Positions 1-10,470 of a stretch of 64,000 nt of DNA are shown piece by piece (the first letter of the stretch is position 1; every line of letters starts with the position of its first letter). Source of the DNA: Theropithecus gelada (lineage: Eukaryota > Chordata > Mammalia > Primates > Cercopithecidae); NCBI RefSeq assembly GCF_003255815.1, contig NC_037668.1, forward strand, positions 85,729,783 through 85,793,782, given 5' to 3'. The translations under genes were made by a program, and so were the position numbers. Below the pieces are notes generated by a model. The model did no database searches, had not been told where the DNA came from, and saw only the letters and a list, made by a program, of their open reading frames with translations.

Positions 1-94
1 GTCAAAATACTGGATAATATTGACAGTAATGCTAACAATTATAATTATTATTAATATTAGTTACTGGATTCTTAGTATATGTTACCCATTTGGC

Positions 95-255
95 TAAGCA
101 CCTTACATACACTTTCTTATTTAATGCTTGTGAAACCCTATGCATTATGTTCTATTGCTCTTCATTTTACAGCAGTTGAAATGGAAGTCACAAAAGTTGC
201 CCAGAGTCACCCAGCTAGTATGTGATATAGCTTAAACTTGAATATATAGCTGATT
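95..255 (-). repeat. MIR SINE fragment
   Basis: The stretch reads as the reverse complement of a MIR: a GCTAAGCACCTTACAT block, a CTCTTCATTTTACAG block, then TTGCCCAGAGTCACCCAGCTAG. These are the three most conserved MIR core blocks in the right order and spacing. It is heavily diverged, as expected of a pre-eutherian SINE. Confidence 0.75.
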
Positions 256-534
256 ACTAAATCAAGTCTGCTAATAACTACATTTTATATATATACATAA
301 TATTTATTTGTATATAATGTGTGTGTGTGTATATGCATATGGTTAACGGGGCAATTAGGAAACCTTCACAGAAGAGGTGAGTGCTGAAAGACAAACAGGA
401 ATTTTGAAATCTGTTAATTCTAACTAATCAACTAGCCTCTTCAATTACACAAGTCTATGAAGTTAATTTTACCTTAATTTTATGAACTAATAGAAAGACA
501 GCAACTTGGTGCCCAAAATTTAGTAAATATTTTT
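256..534. other. AT-rich unassigned sequence
   Basis: AT-rich single-copy-looking sequence with a short TG/TA run at about 316-334 and no recognisable repeat family or coding frame. Confidence 0.4.
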
Positions 535-546
535 AAAAATTCTAGT

Positions 547-549
<3 letters not shown>
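535..549 (+). repeat. Left target-site duplication of AluY
   Basis: AAAAATTCTAGTTAT occurs here and again, without mismatch, at 973-987. The pair brackets the AluY and marks an L1-mediated insertion. Confidence 0.93.
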
Positions 550-588
<39 letters not shown>

Positions 589-972
589 GGTTGNNNNNNN
601 NNNNNNNNNNNNNNNNNNNNNNNNNNNNNNNNNNNNNNNNNNNNNNNNNNNNNNNNNNNNNNNNNNNNNNNNNNNNNNNNNNNNNNNNNNNNCGGAGTCT
701 CGCTCTGTCGCCCAGGCTGGAGTGCAGTGGCGCGATCTCGGCTCACTGCAAGCTCCGCCTCCCGGGCTTACGCCATTCTCCTGCCTCAGCCTCCCGAGTA
801 GCTGGGACCACAGGCGCCCGCCACCTCGCCCGGCTAGTTTTTTGTATTTTTTTTTAGTAGAGACGGGGTTTCACCGTGTTAGCCAGGATGGTCTCGATCT
901 CCTGACCTCGTGATCCGCCCGTCTCGGCCTCCCAAAGTGCTGGGATTACAGGCTTGAGCCACCGCGCCCGGC
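550..972 (-). mobile_element. AluY (OWM AluYR-like), gap inside
   Basis: This is an Alu on the minus strand: poly-T from 550, then the reverse-complemented right and left monomers, ending at the GCCCGGC start. The inter-monomer part reads, on the element strand, ACTAGCCGGGCGAGGTGG, a variant I associate with Old World monkey AluY. The right-monomer end is partly hidden by the N run at 594-692. A perfect 15-bp target-site duplication flanks it. The poly-T of about 40 bases suggests a fairly young insertion. Confidence 0.93.
594..692. other. Assembly gap (99 N)
   Basis: Ninety-nine consecutive N bases inside the AluY, immediately after its long poly-T. A gap at an Alu tail is a common assembly failure. 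Only about 20-30 bases of Alu appear to be missing between poly-T and the resumed sequence, so the gap size is probably nominal. Confidence 0.98.
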
Positions 973-987
973 AAAAATTCTAGTTAT

Positions 988-1939
988 TATGCTCTCTTAC
1001 CCTCCCTTCTTCTATCCCCATGAGCCTAGCATAGTGCTATATACATATTTGACTACATGACTGATGGATGTAGACAAAGTCTGAGATTTGGGGAACCTCC
1101 CAGATCATCAGTCATGAAGCAGGGCTTCAAGATGACAGCAACATATCCCCAGCTGCAGTTTGTGTAGAAAGATTTTATTTCAAGGTGCCATTAAAAGCAT
1201 CTCCTTTGCTTTGTGTGTGTTAATTATTTCTGAAATATAAGAAAGTGCATCCAGACAGGGGTAGAAACATCCAGACCTTTTGCTACTCATTTCTAAAAAC
1301 AGATTCTGTTCCTTTACGGAGGATATCCTGTTTAATCAAAACAGTATGTGCTCTTTTAATTTTCCTTGCTGGGTTCTGTCTCCATTCTTTTCTGTTGTTT
1401 CACAGTCATTTTTAGAGATTTAAGGAGTGGGTGGAGGAAATGGAAACAGTTTTAATAATAATAAGTTAATGATAGTAGCTAGACCTAATTTTCCTTTATG
1501 CTTTTGGAAACAGGGAGAATCAAGAACAAGTTAAGAGAGAGCTTTCTTTGCTGGCAAATTCATTTTCCATAAAGAGAGGTGGTCATCTTTCCTGAGGAGT
1601 CTGAAATTCTAAGATAAAGATGAAAAGATGATGTTTTATCATAATGACACGGATCTGCATTCCCATTTATTTTGTGCTCCCACAGCAAAATATACTGGGA
1701 ACTGTCATGCTGCTTTGAAAAGTGAGAAAATATTTAGCCATTTAAATAATCCGAAAGTAAAAAGAGGCACCAAAGGGGAATAGCACAGAATAATAGCTAT
1801 ATAGTCTCCCTAGGAGAAAAAAAAACTCAAATTGCTGACCCAGATTTTAGAATTTATAACTCACCTCCTAAACTCTGTCTGCAACTCGTGCTATTTAGAA
1901 AAGAGTATTTCTTTGGCAGTTCCTTAATAATAATAATCC
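988..1939. other. Unassigned, mostly unique sequence
   Basis: No gene or clear repeat is visible. The part at about 1000-1070 (GAGCCTAGCATAGTGCTATATA) may be a remnant of an L2 3' end. The rest looks single-copy and moderately AT-rich. Confidence 0.4.
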
Positions 1940-2130
1940 TTTACCTCCCTATAGCACTTTAGGCTTCTTTCGAAGTATTTCCACATCCATTATCTCATTT
2001 GGTCTTAAGAGCAGCCGTGCAAAGTACACAGGGCCAAGACAATTACCTCCATTAACAGAAACCAGTGACTGTTTACAGGCGTCAAACCAGCCCTGTTATA
2101 GTTAAAAGAGCAGAAATCAGCCACATGATG
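1940..2130 (-). repeat. MIR SINE fragment
   Basis: The order CTATAGCACTTTAGGC, CATTATCTCATTTGGTC, AATTACCTCCATTAAC, GTCAAACCAGCCCTG matches a reversed MIR. The core is diverged and the end is ragged. Confidence 0.55.
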
Positions 2131-3799
2131 CTTGGGCCAAAGACCGGATTCCTTCTCGCACTGTTTCCTTGCTGAGAAGGTGCACAATTGTCAGGAGCTT
2201 CTCAAAGTTACACATTTCACCATCTTAAAAACAATTAATGTCAAGTGTTTCCTCTGAGCTGACACTACTGAAAAGACAGCCCAGCTCTGAATAGTACACA
2301 CTGATTAAAACTTCCCCTTTTCCTTCTTTTGTAGTTGGGTCCAAGAAGATTTAAATTAACTTCTGGTGAAAAGCTTAGTCACTTAAAAAAAAAATTAAAT
2401 CCAGAAGCTGCATTTGAGAATTTCTTACTTTCTTTTACATCATAGCTATTTCAAAGTCCTATCATACTGGTGCCTAACTCTACCTCTATTTAAAATCTAC
2501 AGCTGGGTTATATTTTCACCTTCTGGTTTAAATACATTTCGAATGTGTCAGTATCATTGCTTCTACTCCAGATTAATAGGATCAGCCAAAAGGATGGCTG
2601 ACATTTTTGTTGCTATAGAAACTAGTCCTGATGTTACACAGCTTGCCTTTCCCCTATTTGCCATACATCTATCCAGCTACTGAACACAGACATCTTTTTG
2701 TTTCACAAGGAATTACATTAAAAAATTAAACCATAATTTCATCCTGGTTTAGTCCCCTTTCTGTCAAAAAGAGTATTAAGTAATATTAAGAGGCATCCAA
2801 AAGAAAGTGGGAATTGCAGATATTGCTCAATAGCTTATGAGCCTCTCAGACATAAAGAGAACATAAGTTCCGCAAATTATTCCACATCCTAAATCCATGT
2901 TCTTTTCTGCTCGAGTTAAGTACTTTATAGCTTTTCCTTAGCAAACCTCTAAGCCTGGCCAACACTTTCCACATTAGTCTCTGGACAACCAAACCAAGCC
3001 AGTTCTTACTCTTCTCCCTTTCACTCACTCCCCAAAAAGAAAAGCGTTTCTGGACAGCTGTTTCCTTAAATATACCATCAACATCCTCTAACGTATCACC
3101 TTCATTGTATACTCAAGTTCTTTTTCCACAGATGCACCATCGCCCCCAGGGAAAACCTCTCACACAGAATTAAGATGTGAAGTTTCAGCACCTAATGATG
3201 CAACCAGCATGTATGGCTCATGCCAGAAGGTACACTCAATAAGGAAGAGATGGAGGGAATAATAATAATAAAAAGCACCCTTCCCAAATGACTGGGAAAC
3301 ACAGCTTCTCCAGCCCCTGTAATGACGGATGTTTATCAAAAGCAGAGGCAATGAGCAGCTCTGTAATTGGCAGGATCTACACTGTCAGTTGTCCATTTGT
3401 CACAGCTATGATGGTGGTAGCAGCTTATGCATTAAGTGGAATTTCTCCCTTTCCCATTACAGGTTTAAATAAAACTTTCACAACCATTTGGGAGCCATAG
3501 ACTACCCAAAGGAACAGATTCCTTAGGCAGCTCCCTGGGTTATCAGGCTTACCTGGAGGTATTATGGATACTATATTGACTAAGAGAATATTTGAGGAAG
3601 TCTTGCCTCACTTGATGGAACGCACCCCACAGGTTAGATGCAAAAGACTCTAATAAGGCCGAGGCTACTTTGCACCAAGAGCCAAGGAAGAGGCAGAAAT
3701 GCCAGCAGGCTTTCCATAATAAGTTAAAAACTCAAAATAATCGTCACCTTCTTCCATTTTTTTAGAGAGTGAATTTGCCTGTAGGAAAGGGCAAGAGAA
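2131..3799. other. Unassigned unique block
   Basis: A long stretch with no recognisable transposon and no convincing exon; the short open frames have no known domain. The part at 3290-3500 is well mixed in composition, repeat-free, and contains TTATGCATTAAGTGG and TTTCCCATTACAGG, so it is a candidate conserved noncoding element. A TAATAATAAT run lies near 3258. Confidence 0.4.
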
Positions 3800-3804
3800 A
3801 AAGT

Positions 3805-3985
3805 GTTAACTGAGCCCCTGCATGTGCATGGTACTCTGATGAGGACTTAATTAATATCTATGATCTTATTAAATTTTCACGATTTCTGTGAGGTAGAACT
3901 TATCCTCAAATCTGCTTGGAGGTGAAGAGCCTGAGGTTCAGCAAGGGCTGTATCTCGTCTCCGTCCCTAGCCCACTAGGCTGCAG
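3805..3985 (-). repeat. MIR SINE fragment
   Basis: The reversed MIR blocks TCTGTGAGGTAGAACTTATC and GAGCCTGAGGTTCAGCAAGG are preceded by a degraded TGCATGTGCATGGTACTC. Order and spacing fit MIR. Confidence 0.65.
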
Positions 3986-4626
3986 GCTTCCTTCAGGTGG
4001 CGGAACTGGGAAGTGGAACGGCCAACAGTAGGTGCAGTACGTATCTGACCATTTTTGTAGTTTACATATACAATGTACACAAAATATATCATGAGTGAAT
4101 TAAAGGGTAATACCTGTGAATTCAACCTAGAATTATTTGCCAGATAAATGTTTCATAGTGTTGGACAGGAAGTGTCATGCTGTCCATGGTAATCATAAAT
4201 GGAAGACTATTTCTAGTTGAGATTCCAAGTAGGAAGTGTTTCTTCTATCCAAAGGGAGTGCTGATAGGGCAGGCAGATAACTTTCAAGACCACAGAGAAG
4301 AGGGTCTCTCTGGACAGAGCTGAGACCCTTGCCATGGCCACACTGGTTAGGGGGATCACTGGTTCTTCTGAGAGAAGAATCTGCAGACTAACCCAAGAGC
4401 TCCAGATGTATCTTTACTCAGAACTTATTTCAACCAGGGCTCTTTTAATAGTAAAAGGGGTCACTGCTAATAAGTTACCCTTGTACAACAGACATAAAGT
4501 GGGACTGACCTGGGCAAACTTAGCAACATTATCACTCTACTCATACGGTGATTGCATGAAAGTCCAGATAAAATATTTAATATTGTCCTGTTCTGACTTA
4601 AGAAGGTTACTGATGTTACTCTAGAT
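3986..4626. other. Unassigned sequence
   Basis: No repeat family or gene recognised. The 96-codon open frame at 4334-4624 has no recognisable domain and is unremarkable for random sequence. Confidence 0.4.
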
Positions 4627-4940
4627 CAGCACCATCCAATATATAAGTCAGCCACATATGTAAGTTTACATTTGTAAACTTATGTAAGTTCTTACCACAT
4701 ACGTAAGTTCTTACCACAAAGGTAAGAAATATGTCAGCCACATATGTAAGTTTACATTTTCTAGTAGCCACATTTTAAAAGTAAAAAGAAAAAGATAAAA
4801 TTAATTTTAATAATATATTTTAGACCAGTAAATCTAAATTATTACCATTTCAACATGGAATCAATATAAAAAATTAGTCAGATATTTATATTCCTTTTTT
4901 CAAACCAGATTTTGAAGAATAGGTAGACTTTGAGTGTATT
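4627..4940 (+). mobile_element. hAT-type DNA transposon relic
   Basis: The stretch begins CAGCACCATCCAATATA and continues with GCCACATATGTAAGTTTACATTTTCTAG, GTAGCCACATT and AATTAATTTTAATAATATATTTTA. From memory these are consecutive blocks of a common non-autonomous hAT-Charlie element (the CTGTCCAATAGAAATATAATG family). The 3' terminal repeat is not visible, so the copy is truncated. Near its start it carries a local duplication described in the findings. Confidence 0.6.
4647..4759 (+). repeat. Local duplication with inverted repeat
   Basis: A 27-base block starting GTCAGCCACATATGTAAG occurs at 4647-4673 and again at 4733-4759, 86 bases apart. Between the copies is a 19-base direct repeat (GTAAGTTCTTACCAC twice) and a 9-bp palindrome, TAAGTTTAC at 4661-4669 against GTAAACTTA at 4674-4682. 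Confidence 0.85.
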
Positions 4941-5023
4941 GAGGTAGAGGCTCCCAAGAGAAAAGAAAGAACCCTTTAGATTTCTTAGATAAAATGAAGA
5001 AAATAATGTAGGAAAATTTTTTT

Positions 5024-5355
5024 GTTTCTTTTCTTTCTTTCTTTTTTTCTTTCTTTTTTTTTTTTTTTTTTTTTTGGGATGTAGTCTCACTCTGTCGCCC
5101 AGGCTGGAGTGCAGTGGCACGATCTTGGCTCACTGCAACCTCTGCCTCCTGGGTTCAAGCAATTCTCCTGCCTCAGCCTCCTGAGTAGCTGAGATTATAG
5201 GCATGTGCCACCACACCCGGCTAATTTTTGTATTTTTAGTAGAGACGGGGTTTCACTATGTTGGCCAGGCTGGTCTCGAACTCCTGACCTTGTGATCCAC
5301 CCACCTTGAACTCCCAAAGTGCTGGGATTACAGGCGGGAGCCACCGTGCCCAGCT
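5024..5355 (-). mobile_element. AluS, minus strand
   Basis: A T/TTTC-rich tail (5024-5075) is followed by the full reversed Alu. GGCCAGGCTGGTCTCGAACTC and the left-monomer start near CCGTGCCCAGC identify an S-type copy. A C-interrupted tail and scattered mutations indicate middle age. No clean target-site duplication could be read. Confidence 0.92.
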
Positions 5356-5639
5356 GAAAAAATTTTTAAAAAGAAAAGAAAAGAATAAAAACCACATTTT
5401 AATCAAGTGGAAGGGATTCTAAACCTGAGTTGGAAGCAAAGGTTATGACTGGGGAGGTTGGACACCGAGGAGGAGGAAGGGAAATCAATGGTACATTGGA
5501 CACCATAAATGTAACGTTTTTCGTGCAAAAAGTAAGGAGGGGTCTTCTGGAGAAGATGAAGCAGGTTACGCATCTATGGACTACAGGAGAAAAAATTCTG
5601 CATTTCTAGAAAGAAATAGATAATCAAGCAGGATGTGGA

Positions 5640-5745
5640 CAAGACTACCAGCTTCCTCAGGTGTGAGTACATAATTCATTTTTGTATCTCCAGCACCTAG
5701 CAGAGTGTCTGGTGCAAAGTATTAACTTCATCCCAATTGTTGGGT
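5640..5745 (+). repeat. L2 LINE 3' end
   Basis: ATTTTTGTATCTCCAGCACC followed by AGAGTGTCTGGTGC is the L2 3'-terminal signature in sense orientation. Confidence 0.65.
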
Positions 5746-5779
5746 AAATGACTTGCCAGGAATTGATGTATAAAAGGAA

Positions 5780-6035
5780 ACTGGCCCTGACACAAAGGGA
5801 GGGTAACTGCCATTTTTGGGTCCCCCATTCTCTGGGAACCTCATGAGGCTTATGTCGTCTAATACAGTAACACTGAGAGAGGGAATGCTAAGCGCACTTT
5901 ATGGATGAGGAAGCAGAGACTCAAAGAGGTCAAACTTGCCTAAGGCCTTACCAGCTAGCAAATAGCAAAGCTGGGATTTGACCCTTGACCTGTCTGATTA
6001 GGAAGCCCATGTTCGTTTTATCATATCACGCTGTC
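5780..6035 (-). repeat. MIR SINE, nearly full
   Basis: The reversed MIR core is clear: TATGGATGAGGAAGCAGAGACTC, AGAGGTCAAACTTGCC, CAAAGCTGGGATTTGACCC and a closing CATGTTCGTTTTATCATA block. Confidence 0.85.
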
Positions 6036-6104
6036 CAACCAGCTGGTGAATGTCTTTTGAGAAGGATAAGTGTAATAATGTGCTGCTGATGGTAATAATC
6101 ATGG

Positions 6105-6340
6105 TTAATATATATATGCCACTTGCTAGGTTGCCAGCACAGTTCTAAGCATTTATGTCAATTCATTTAGTCTATTCAACCATCCCATGAGGTAGATGTT
6201 ACTATAATCTCCATGTTATAGAATAAGCTGAAGGCAGGAAGTTTAAGCCACTTGTCAAAAATCACACAGCCAGTGAGTGGCCAAGCTGGGATTTGAAGCT
6301 TGGTGGTTTGGTCCCAGCATCCATAGCATTTGCTCACCCA
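6105..6340 (-). repeat. MIR SINE, nearly full
   Basis: GCCAGCACAGTTCTAAGCA, CCATGAGGTAGATGTTACTA, AATCACACAGCCAGTGAGTGG and GCTGGGATTTGAAGC appear in order. It lies only about 70 bases from the previous MIR and in the same orientation. Confidence 0.88.
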
Positions 6341-7085
6341 CAAGTGCTTATTGTGGCTGAGGGTGGGGGTTCACATTCTGTGCTGTGAATGTGGTCACAC
6401 TGTAGGGTAATAGTCAGAGATTTGCCCAGCACACAGACTTACTATATTTTGTTCTTGGGATATGAACAATGGTGGATTGCTTTTGAAATTTGACTAATTC
6501 TTCCAGGGTGTGATTTAGAGAAATAGGGTATCTAAGACATGTTACCTCATAATGTGTTTACAGGAGAGCCTGAGAGCTTCATTACTGACCCAAGTGTAAC
6601 ACAACACAGACATTCTCAGCACAGGATTTATATTTGACCTCACCAATAACATGCACACGGACTGATACATGTCACATTTTTAGTAGCAATTTTGCCCAAA
6701 GCCAACAGTGGGATATGCCTCTTAACCAACACCATAGTGTAGCCTCTCAGAGAAAACAAATATTTATTCCCTGTGTCAGTCATTCATTGCCTGCAGCTAA
6801 TATTTATGGCATTCATCCAGAGCACTAGCCAGCAGACAGTCTGCTTTGTCGAGCTTCAGAGATTCCAGCAGCAGATGGGCAGAGGAGCACTAAAGTTTCC
6901 TGGAGAGATTCACAACTCCACAGTTGGGAGAAAGAGCTGACCGGTGACCTGCATGGAGAAAGACATGAATGATCCCAGACTGCACTGATGAGTGGCCTTG
7001 GGGGAGTGCTTCCCATGGGGATACTGGATATTGATCAGGATAAACTGGGAAAGGCCTAGACTGGGTGTTAGTGCCCACGTAGTGA
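6341..7085. other. Unassigned unique block
   Basis: No transposon or exon recognised. The piece at 6550-6800 is repeat-free and could be regulatory, but nothing specific supports that. Confidence 0.35.
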
Positions 7086-7087
7086 TT

Positions 7088-7190
7088 TAATGTCATGGCT
7101 TCAGACAAGCTACTTCATACCCTGGGTCTCAGCTTTCTCAGAAGTAACATGAAAAGGTTGACCCAGTTTCACTGAAGATCCTTACAATTT
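7088..7190 (+). repeat. MIR SINE fragment
   Basis: TCAGACAAGCTACTTCATACCC and TCAGCTTTCTCAGAAGTAACATG match the sense MIR core (consensus CTCAGTTTCCTCATCTG region). Confidence 0.6.
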
Positions 7191-7436
7191 TATGCTAACA
7201 TAGTCAACTTCATTCCCACTCTGGAACAAAGCCCTGGCTCCTGGTGACCCCAGACTGAGTCAGAGTTTAGGGCCCCTAGCTTGCTCAGAAGGAAAGCTCT
7301 AACATCTTTACCATCTTTGAAGATGATCATCCAGCTTGAAACAGCAGATTTTGGATGTCCAAGAGGAACTTATTTCGTAAGCCCTCAAATTCAAGAATAC
7401 GAATCGGATAGCTTCAGGATAGTTACTTTCCAGTAG
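7191..7436. other. Unassigned sequence
   Basis: Nothing recognisable. Confidence 0.35.
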
Positions 7437-7439
7437 AGA

Positions 7440-7690
7440 ACAAGTAAGTGAGAACATCAGAGGAGGCAAGACTGTATAGAAGAAGGCACACAGGGCTATA
7501 GTAGGAATTGAAGCCAGATTGTCAAAGCATGTGAATGCCTCACTGAGTTTAGATCTCTGGACTTTATTCTATAAAAGTTGAAGAATCATCACAGGAGTTA
7601 AGGGCAGGAGGAAGGTGACTTGAGTGGGTTTTAGAATAATAGATCTGGTAGCAGGGCAGAAACTGGACTGAAGAGTAGACAGATCCTTAA
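7440..7690 (-). repeat. L2 LINE interior fragment
   Basis: GGACTTTATTCTATAAAAG, a GGAGTTAAGGGCAGGAGGAAG-like block and AATAGATCTGGTAGCAG follow the order of antisense L2 body sequence. Divergence is high. Confidence 0.5.
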
Positions 7691-7691
7691 T

Positions 7692-7870
7692 TCTTCATTC
7701 ATTCACTCATTTATTCTACAAACAAGTATTGAGGTCCTCAATGAACATTTGTTGATTGAATAAATGACTATATGATCTCAAATAAGAAATTTTCTTATTA
7801 GGCATTTTGCTGCTGGGACCCGGTGTATAGTAAGGTGTAATTGTCCTTCATTGAGTGAATGTGTGAATGT
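7692..7870. repeat. L2 3' ends, head to head
   Basis: TTCATTCATTCACTCATTTATTC is an antisense L2 terminus. It is followed at once by GAACATTTGTTGATTGAATAAATG, a sense L2-type terminus, so two L2 ends face each other here. Confidence 0.5.
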
Positions 7871-8254
7871 TGTTCAGGTCAGGTCCCACAAGAGGATGAG
7901 GTCATGAGGAAAGGGTAAAGAAACACCATCTCAGGAGACTTGGTACCATTTCTGATCTCCTGGATCTGATTCCGCTCCCCTAGAATAATTTTGCAAGCCC
8001 AGCTGCATCAGCATGTTGAGTTATACAAGGTAGCAAGCTGTCCCACTGTAACAGGTGTGGTGTATCATTCCGTTGGTGCATGAAATTAAAAAGATGTGGT
8101 TTGCTAGGGTACAGCAGATAAACCAAACTTGCTTCTCAGTCCATCTACTTTTATTCACATGTAAAAACCTCAGAAGAAGGAAACAGAGAACCAATCAGTC
8201 TGATTAACTATCCATAGGTTAGTGCCAATAAACAGTTTCATGCTATCCACTGCC

Positions 8255-8580
8255 AAGGAAGTGGGGTGTGCGATGTTTATTGAGTTCCTACTGTGTGCTT
8301 CGCATATTAGGAGATGTGATATATGTATGCAGAGAGTTACCTCCAGTAGTTTACATATAATGATGAGCAGGATATGAGTACATTCTTGTGACACAGTGTG
8401 AGCACTGCTGTGGAAGAGGAATAAACAGGACCTGTAGAATATCAGAAGAGGAGCATCTCATCCATGCTGAGAACACTAGGGAAGGCTTTGTGATGGAGGT
8501 AATACCTGACCTGAATCTTGCAGGAAAACTAGGAATTATCCAAAAGGAAGAGAGGGAGAAAGCAGCAGCAGGTATGCGGA
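8255..8580 (-). repeat. L2 LINE 3' portion
   Basis: TGTTTATTGAGTTCCTACTGTGTGC is the antisense L2 3' end. Further right, GGAAGGCTTTGTGATGGAGG and TACCTGACCTGAATCTTGCAG match successive antisense L2 blocks, so a fragment of about 320 bases is likely. Confidence 0.65.
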
Positions 8581-9434
8581 GATAGTGGGGAGGGCAGCAA
8601 GTTGGCCCACTCTGTGCACCATGGATGGAACATCTGCTGTAGACACTGCCTCCCAGGGCTCCAACATGGACAGCGAATTCCTGCCAGAAAGTGAAGAGAT
8701 ACAGCAAACAGGCATCGGAGCAGATGTGGCAAGTGCACAGGGTTAATCAAGCATTCTGCAGCCAGCAAGAGATATAAATGCCCCCAGAGCAATATTGGCA
8801 GCAGCTGGCAGGAGATGGCACTGACTCAAGCTTTGTCCTCCTGGAATAGGAAGTGCTCTGCCCACTCTGAGGACTGGAGGCACTTGCCATGTGCTCCTCT
8901 CCCATTTCTTCTTATTCACATAGAGACCAAGAGACAGGGGGAAGGGAAAAAAATTAGTAATAGTGTCACTGACCTACAATAAAGAAAGTAATCAATAATC
9001 ATTCTACAAAGGAAAAAGAGATGAAGAAGATGGGTATTTGGTAATTTGATGGTTTCTATTTGCCTCTCTGGCTTTGATTTTACGGTTGGGAAGGATGTGA
9101 ATGTTATTACATGGCAATGAGGTTGCTATGGTAACTCTTTATTGTTTAATATAAGACAAGCTAAATCTTAGATAAGTTACTGGGAGAAAAATTAATGCTG
9201 CCAAAGGCCAGATCCAGTTTTTGATTCCCTTTTTTTATTTAACATTTATGCCTGTTTCCCCTTCATAACCTGCCCTTCTCCTGTAGGACTTCAAACACAT
9301 ATCAAAATGAAGAACAGTTCAGCCATTGTTAAAGGGATCCTGTACTATAGAAAACCAACTAGGACCCATTGGTCAGGAAGAAAGAAGTCAGTTACACATG
9401 TTAGTGTCTGTGCCTAGGATAACTCAAAAGGTGG
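8581..9434. other. Unassigned sequence
   Basis: No gene. The minus-strand open frames here (up to 118 codons over 8351-8707) overlap the L2 and have no recognisable domain. The rest is unique-looking. Confidence 0.4.
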
Positions 9435-9670
9435 CTCAATTCTAGCTTTGCAGTCAACATTCCTTTTCTGCAATCCCAGCTTTACTACTTAGTCATTCTG
9501 TGACCTTGGACAATTAAACTTTCTGGACCTATTTCTCAATATTCAAGATGAATTCAAGAGAATAATAATAACATCCACCTCATCAAATTTTATGAGGAAA
9601 AATAAATTATGGAAGATGGTGAAGAATTTAACACAGTGCCAGGAGTGCCAGGCAATACTTCGTACTCCAT
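9435..9670 (+). repeat. MIR SINE, nearly full
   Basis: The sense MIR blocks CCCAGCTTTACTACTTAG, TGTGACCTTGGACAATTAAAC and AATAATAATAACATCCACCTC are present, ending in ACAGTGCCAGGAGTGCCAGGC. Confidence 0.85.
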
Positions 9671-9914
9671 AATTAGTAGCTATTCCTCTTTTTCCTCCTC
9701 CTATAATGATAATGGGGAGGATGACTATTATTTTATTAGTATTTCAAGGTCCAGTTTAAGAGCCATGTCTTCTACCTTTCGTGACTTATCTGGAACACAC
9801 AAAGGCTACTTCCCTTCTGTACTCCCTTTGGCCTGCCTACAGGTATCATAAAGGTGGCACTAGGATGGGGGCAAGGAAAGAGCAGGAAAGCTCTGGTGCC
9901 ACTGACAATCCCTG
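9671..9914. other. Unassigned short block
   Basis: A TCCTCCTCC-rich stretch and unique sequence. No repeat family named. Confidence 0.35.
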
Positions 9915-10001
9915 AGAGCTTACCTTGCTCCAGGTCCTATGCCAGGCCCCTCACTTATATCATTTTATTATTTGTTAAAACACTCCAACGGTGTTGACGT
10001 G

Positions 10002-10012
10002 ATCATCCCCAT
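10002..10012 (+). repeat. Left target-site duplication of AluY
   Basis: ATCATCCCCAT here is repeated exactly at 10331-10341. The duplicated bases belong to the MIR core. Confidence 0.9.
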
Positions 10013-10330
10013 AGTTGTTTGTTTGTTTGCTTGTTTGTTTTTGTTTCTGAGACGGAGTCTTGCTCTGTCGCCCAGGCTGGAGTGCAGTGGCGCGATCTCG
10101 GCTCATTGCAAGCTCTGCCTCCCAGGTTCACGCCATTCTCCTGTCTCAGCCTCCTGAGCAGCAGAGACTACAGGCACCTGCCACAACACCTGGTTAATTT
10201 TTTGTAGTTTTAGTAGAGACAGGATTTCACCGCATTAGCCAGGATGGTCTCGATCTCCTGACCTCGTGAGCTGCCTGCCTCGGCCTCCCAAAGTGCTGGG
10301 ATTACAGGCGTGAGCCACCGCGCCCAGCCA
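10013..10330 (-). mobile_element. AluY, minus strand, inside MIR
   Basis: A GTTT-rich tail (10015-10044) precedes a full reversed Alu. GCCAGGATGGTCTCGATCTCCTG and CAAGCTCTGCCTCCCAGG are Y-type blocks. The direct repeats at 10002-10012 and 10331-10341 fix both ends. It is more diverged than the AluY copies at 14871 and 61195. Confidence 0.93.
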
Positions 10331-10470
10331 ATCATCCCCATCTTACAGAGGAGAGAGCTGAGGTTCAGAGAGGTTTAAAACTTTTCTGAAGTTCTCACTG
10401 CTTATACATGGCAAATCTGTGGACGTCTGATTTTAAAACTCCTGCTTTTTCCACAGCACCATACAGTTTT

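Larger units (their letters stand above)
9915..10470 (-). repeat. MIR SINE split by an AluY
   Basis: Reversed MIR sequence runs to 10012 (CTCCAGGTCCTATGCCAGGC) and resumes at 10331 (CATCTTACAGAGGAGAGAGCTGAGGTTCAGAGAGG), ending near CTGCTTTTTCCACAGCACC. The two halves join in register once the Alu and one target copy are removed. Confidence 0.9.

Noticed and set aside
5010..5375. Target-site duplication for the AluS at 5024
   Set aside because: GGAAAATTTTTTT and GAAAAAATTTTT are only low-complexity resemblances.
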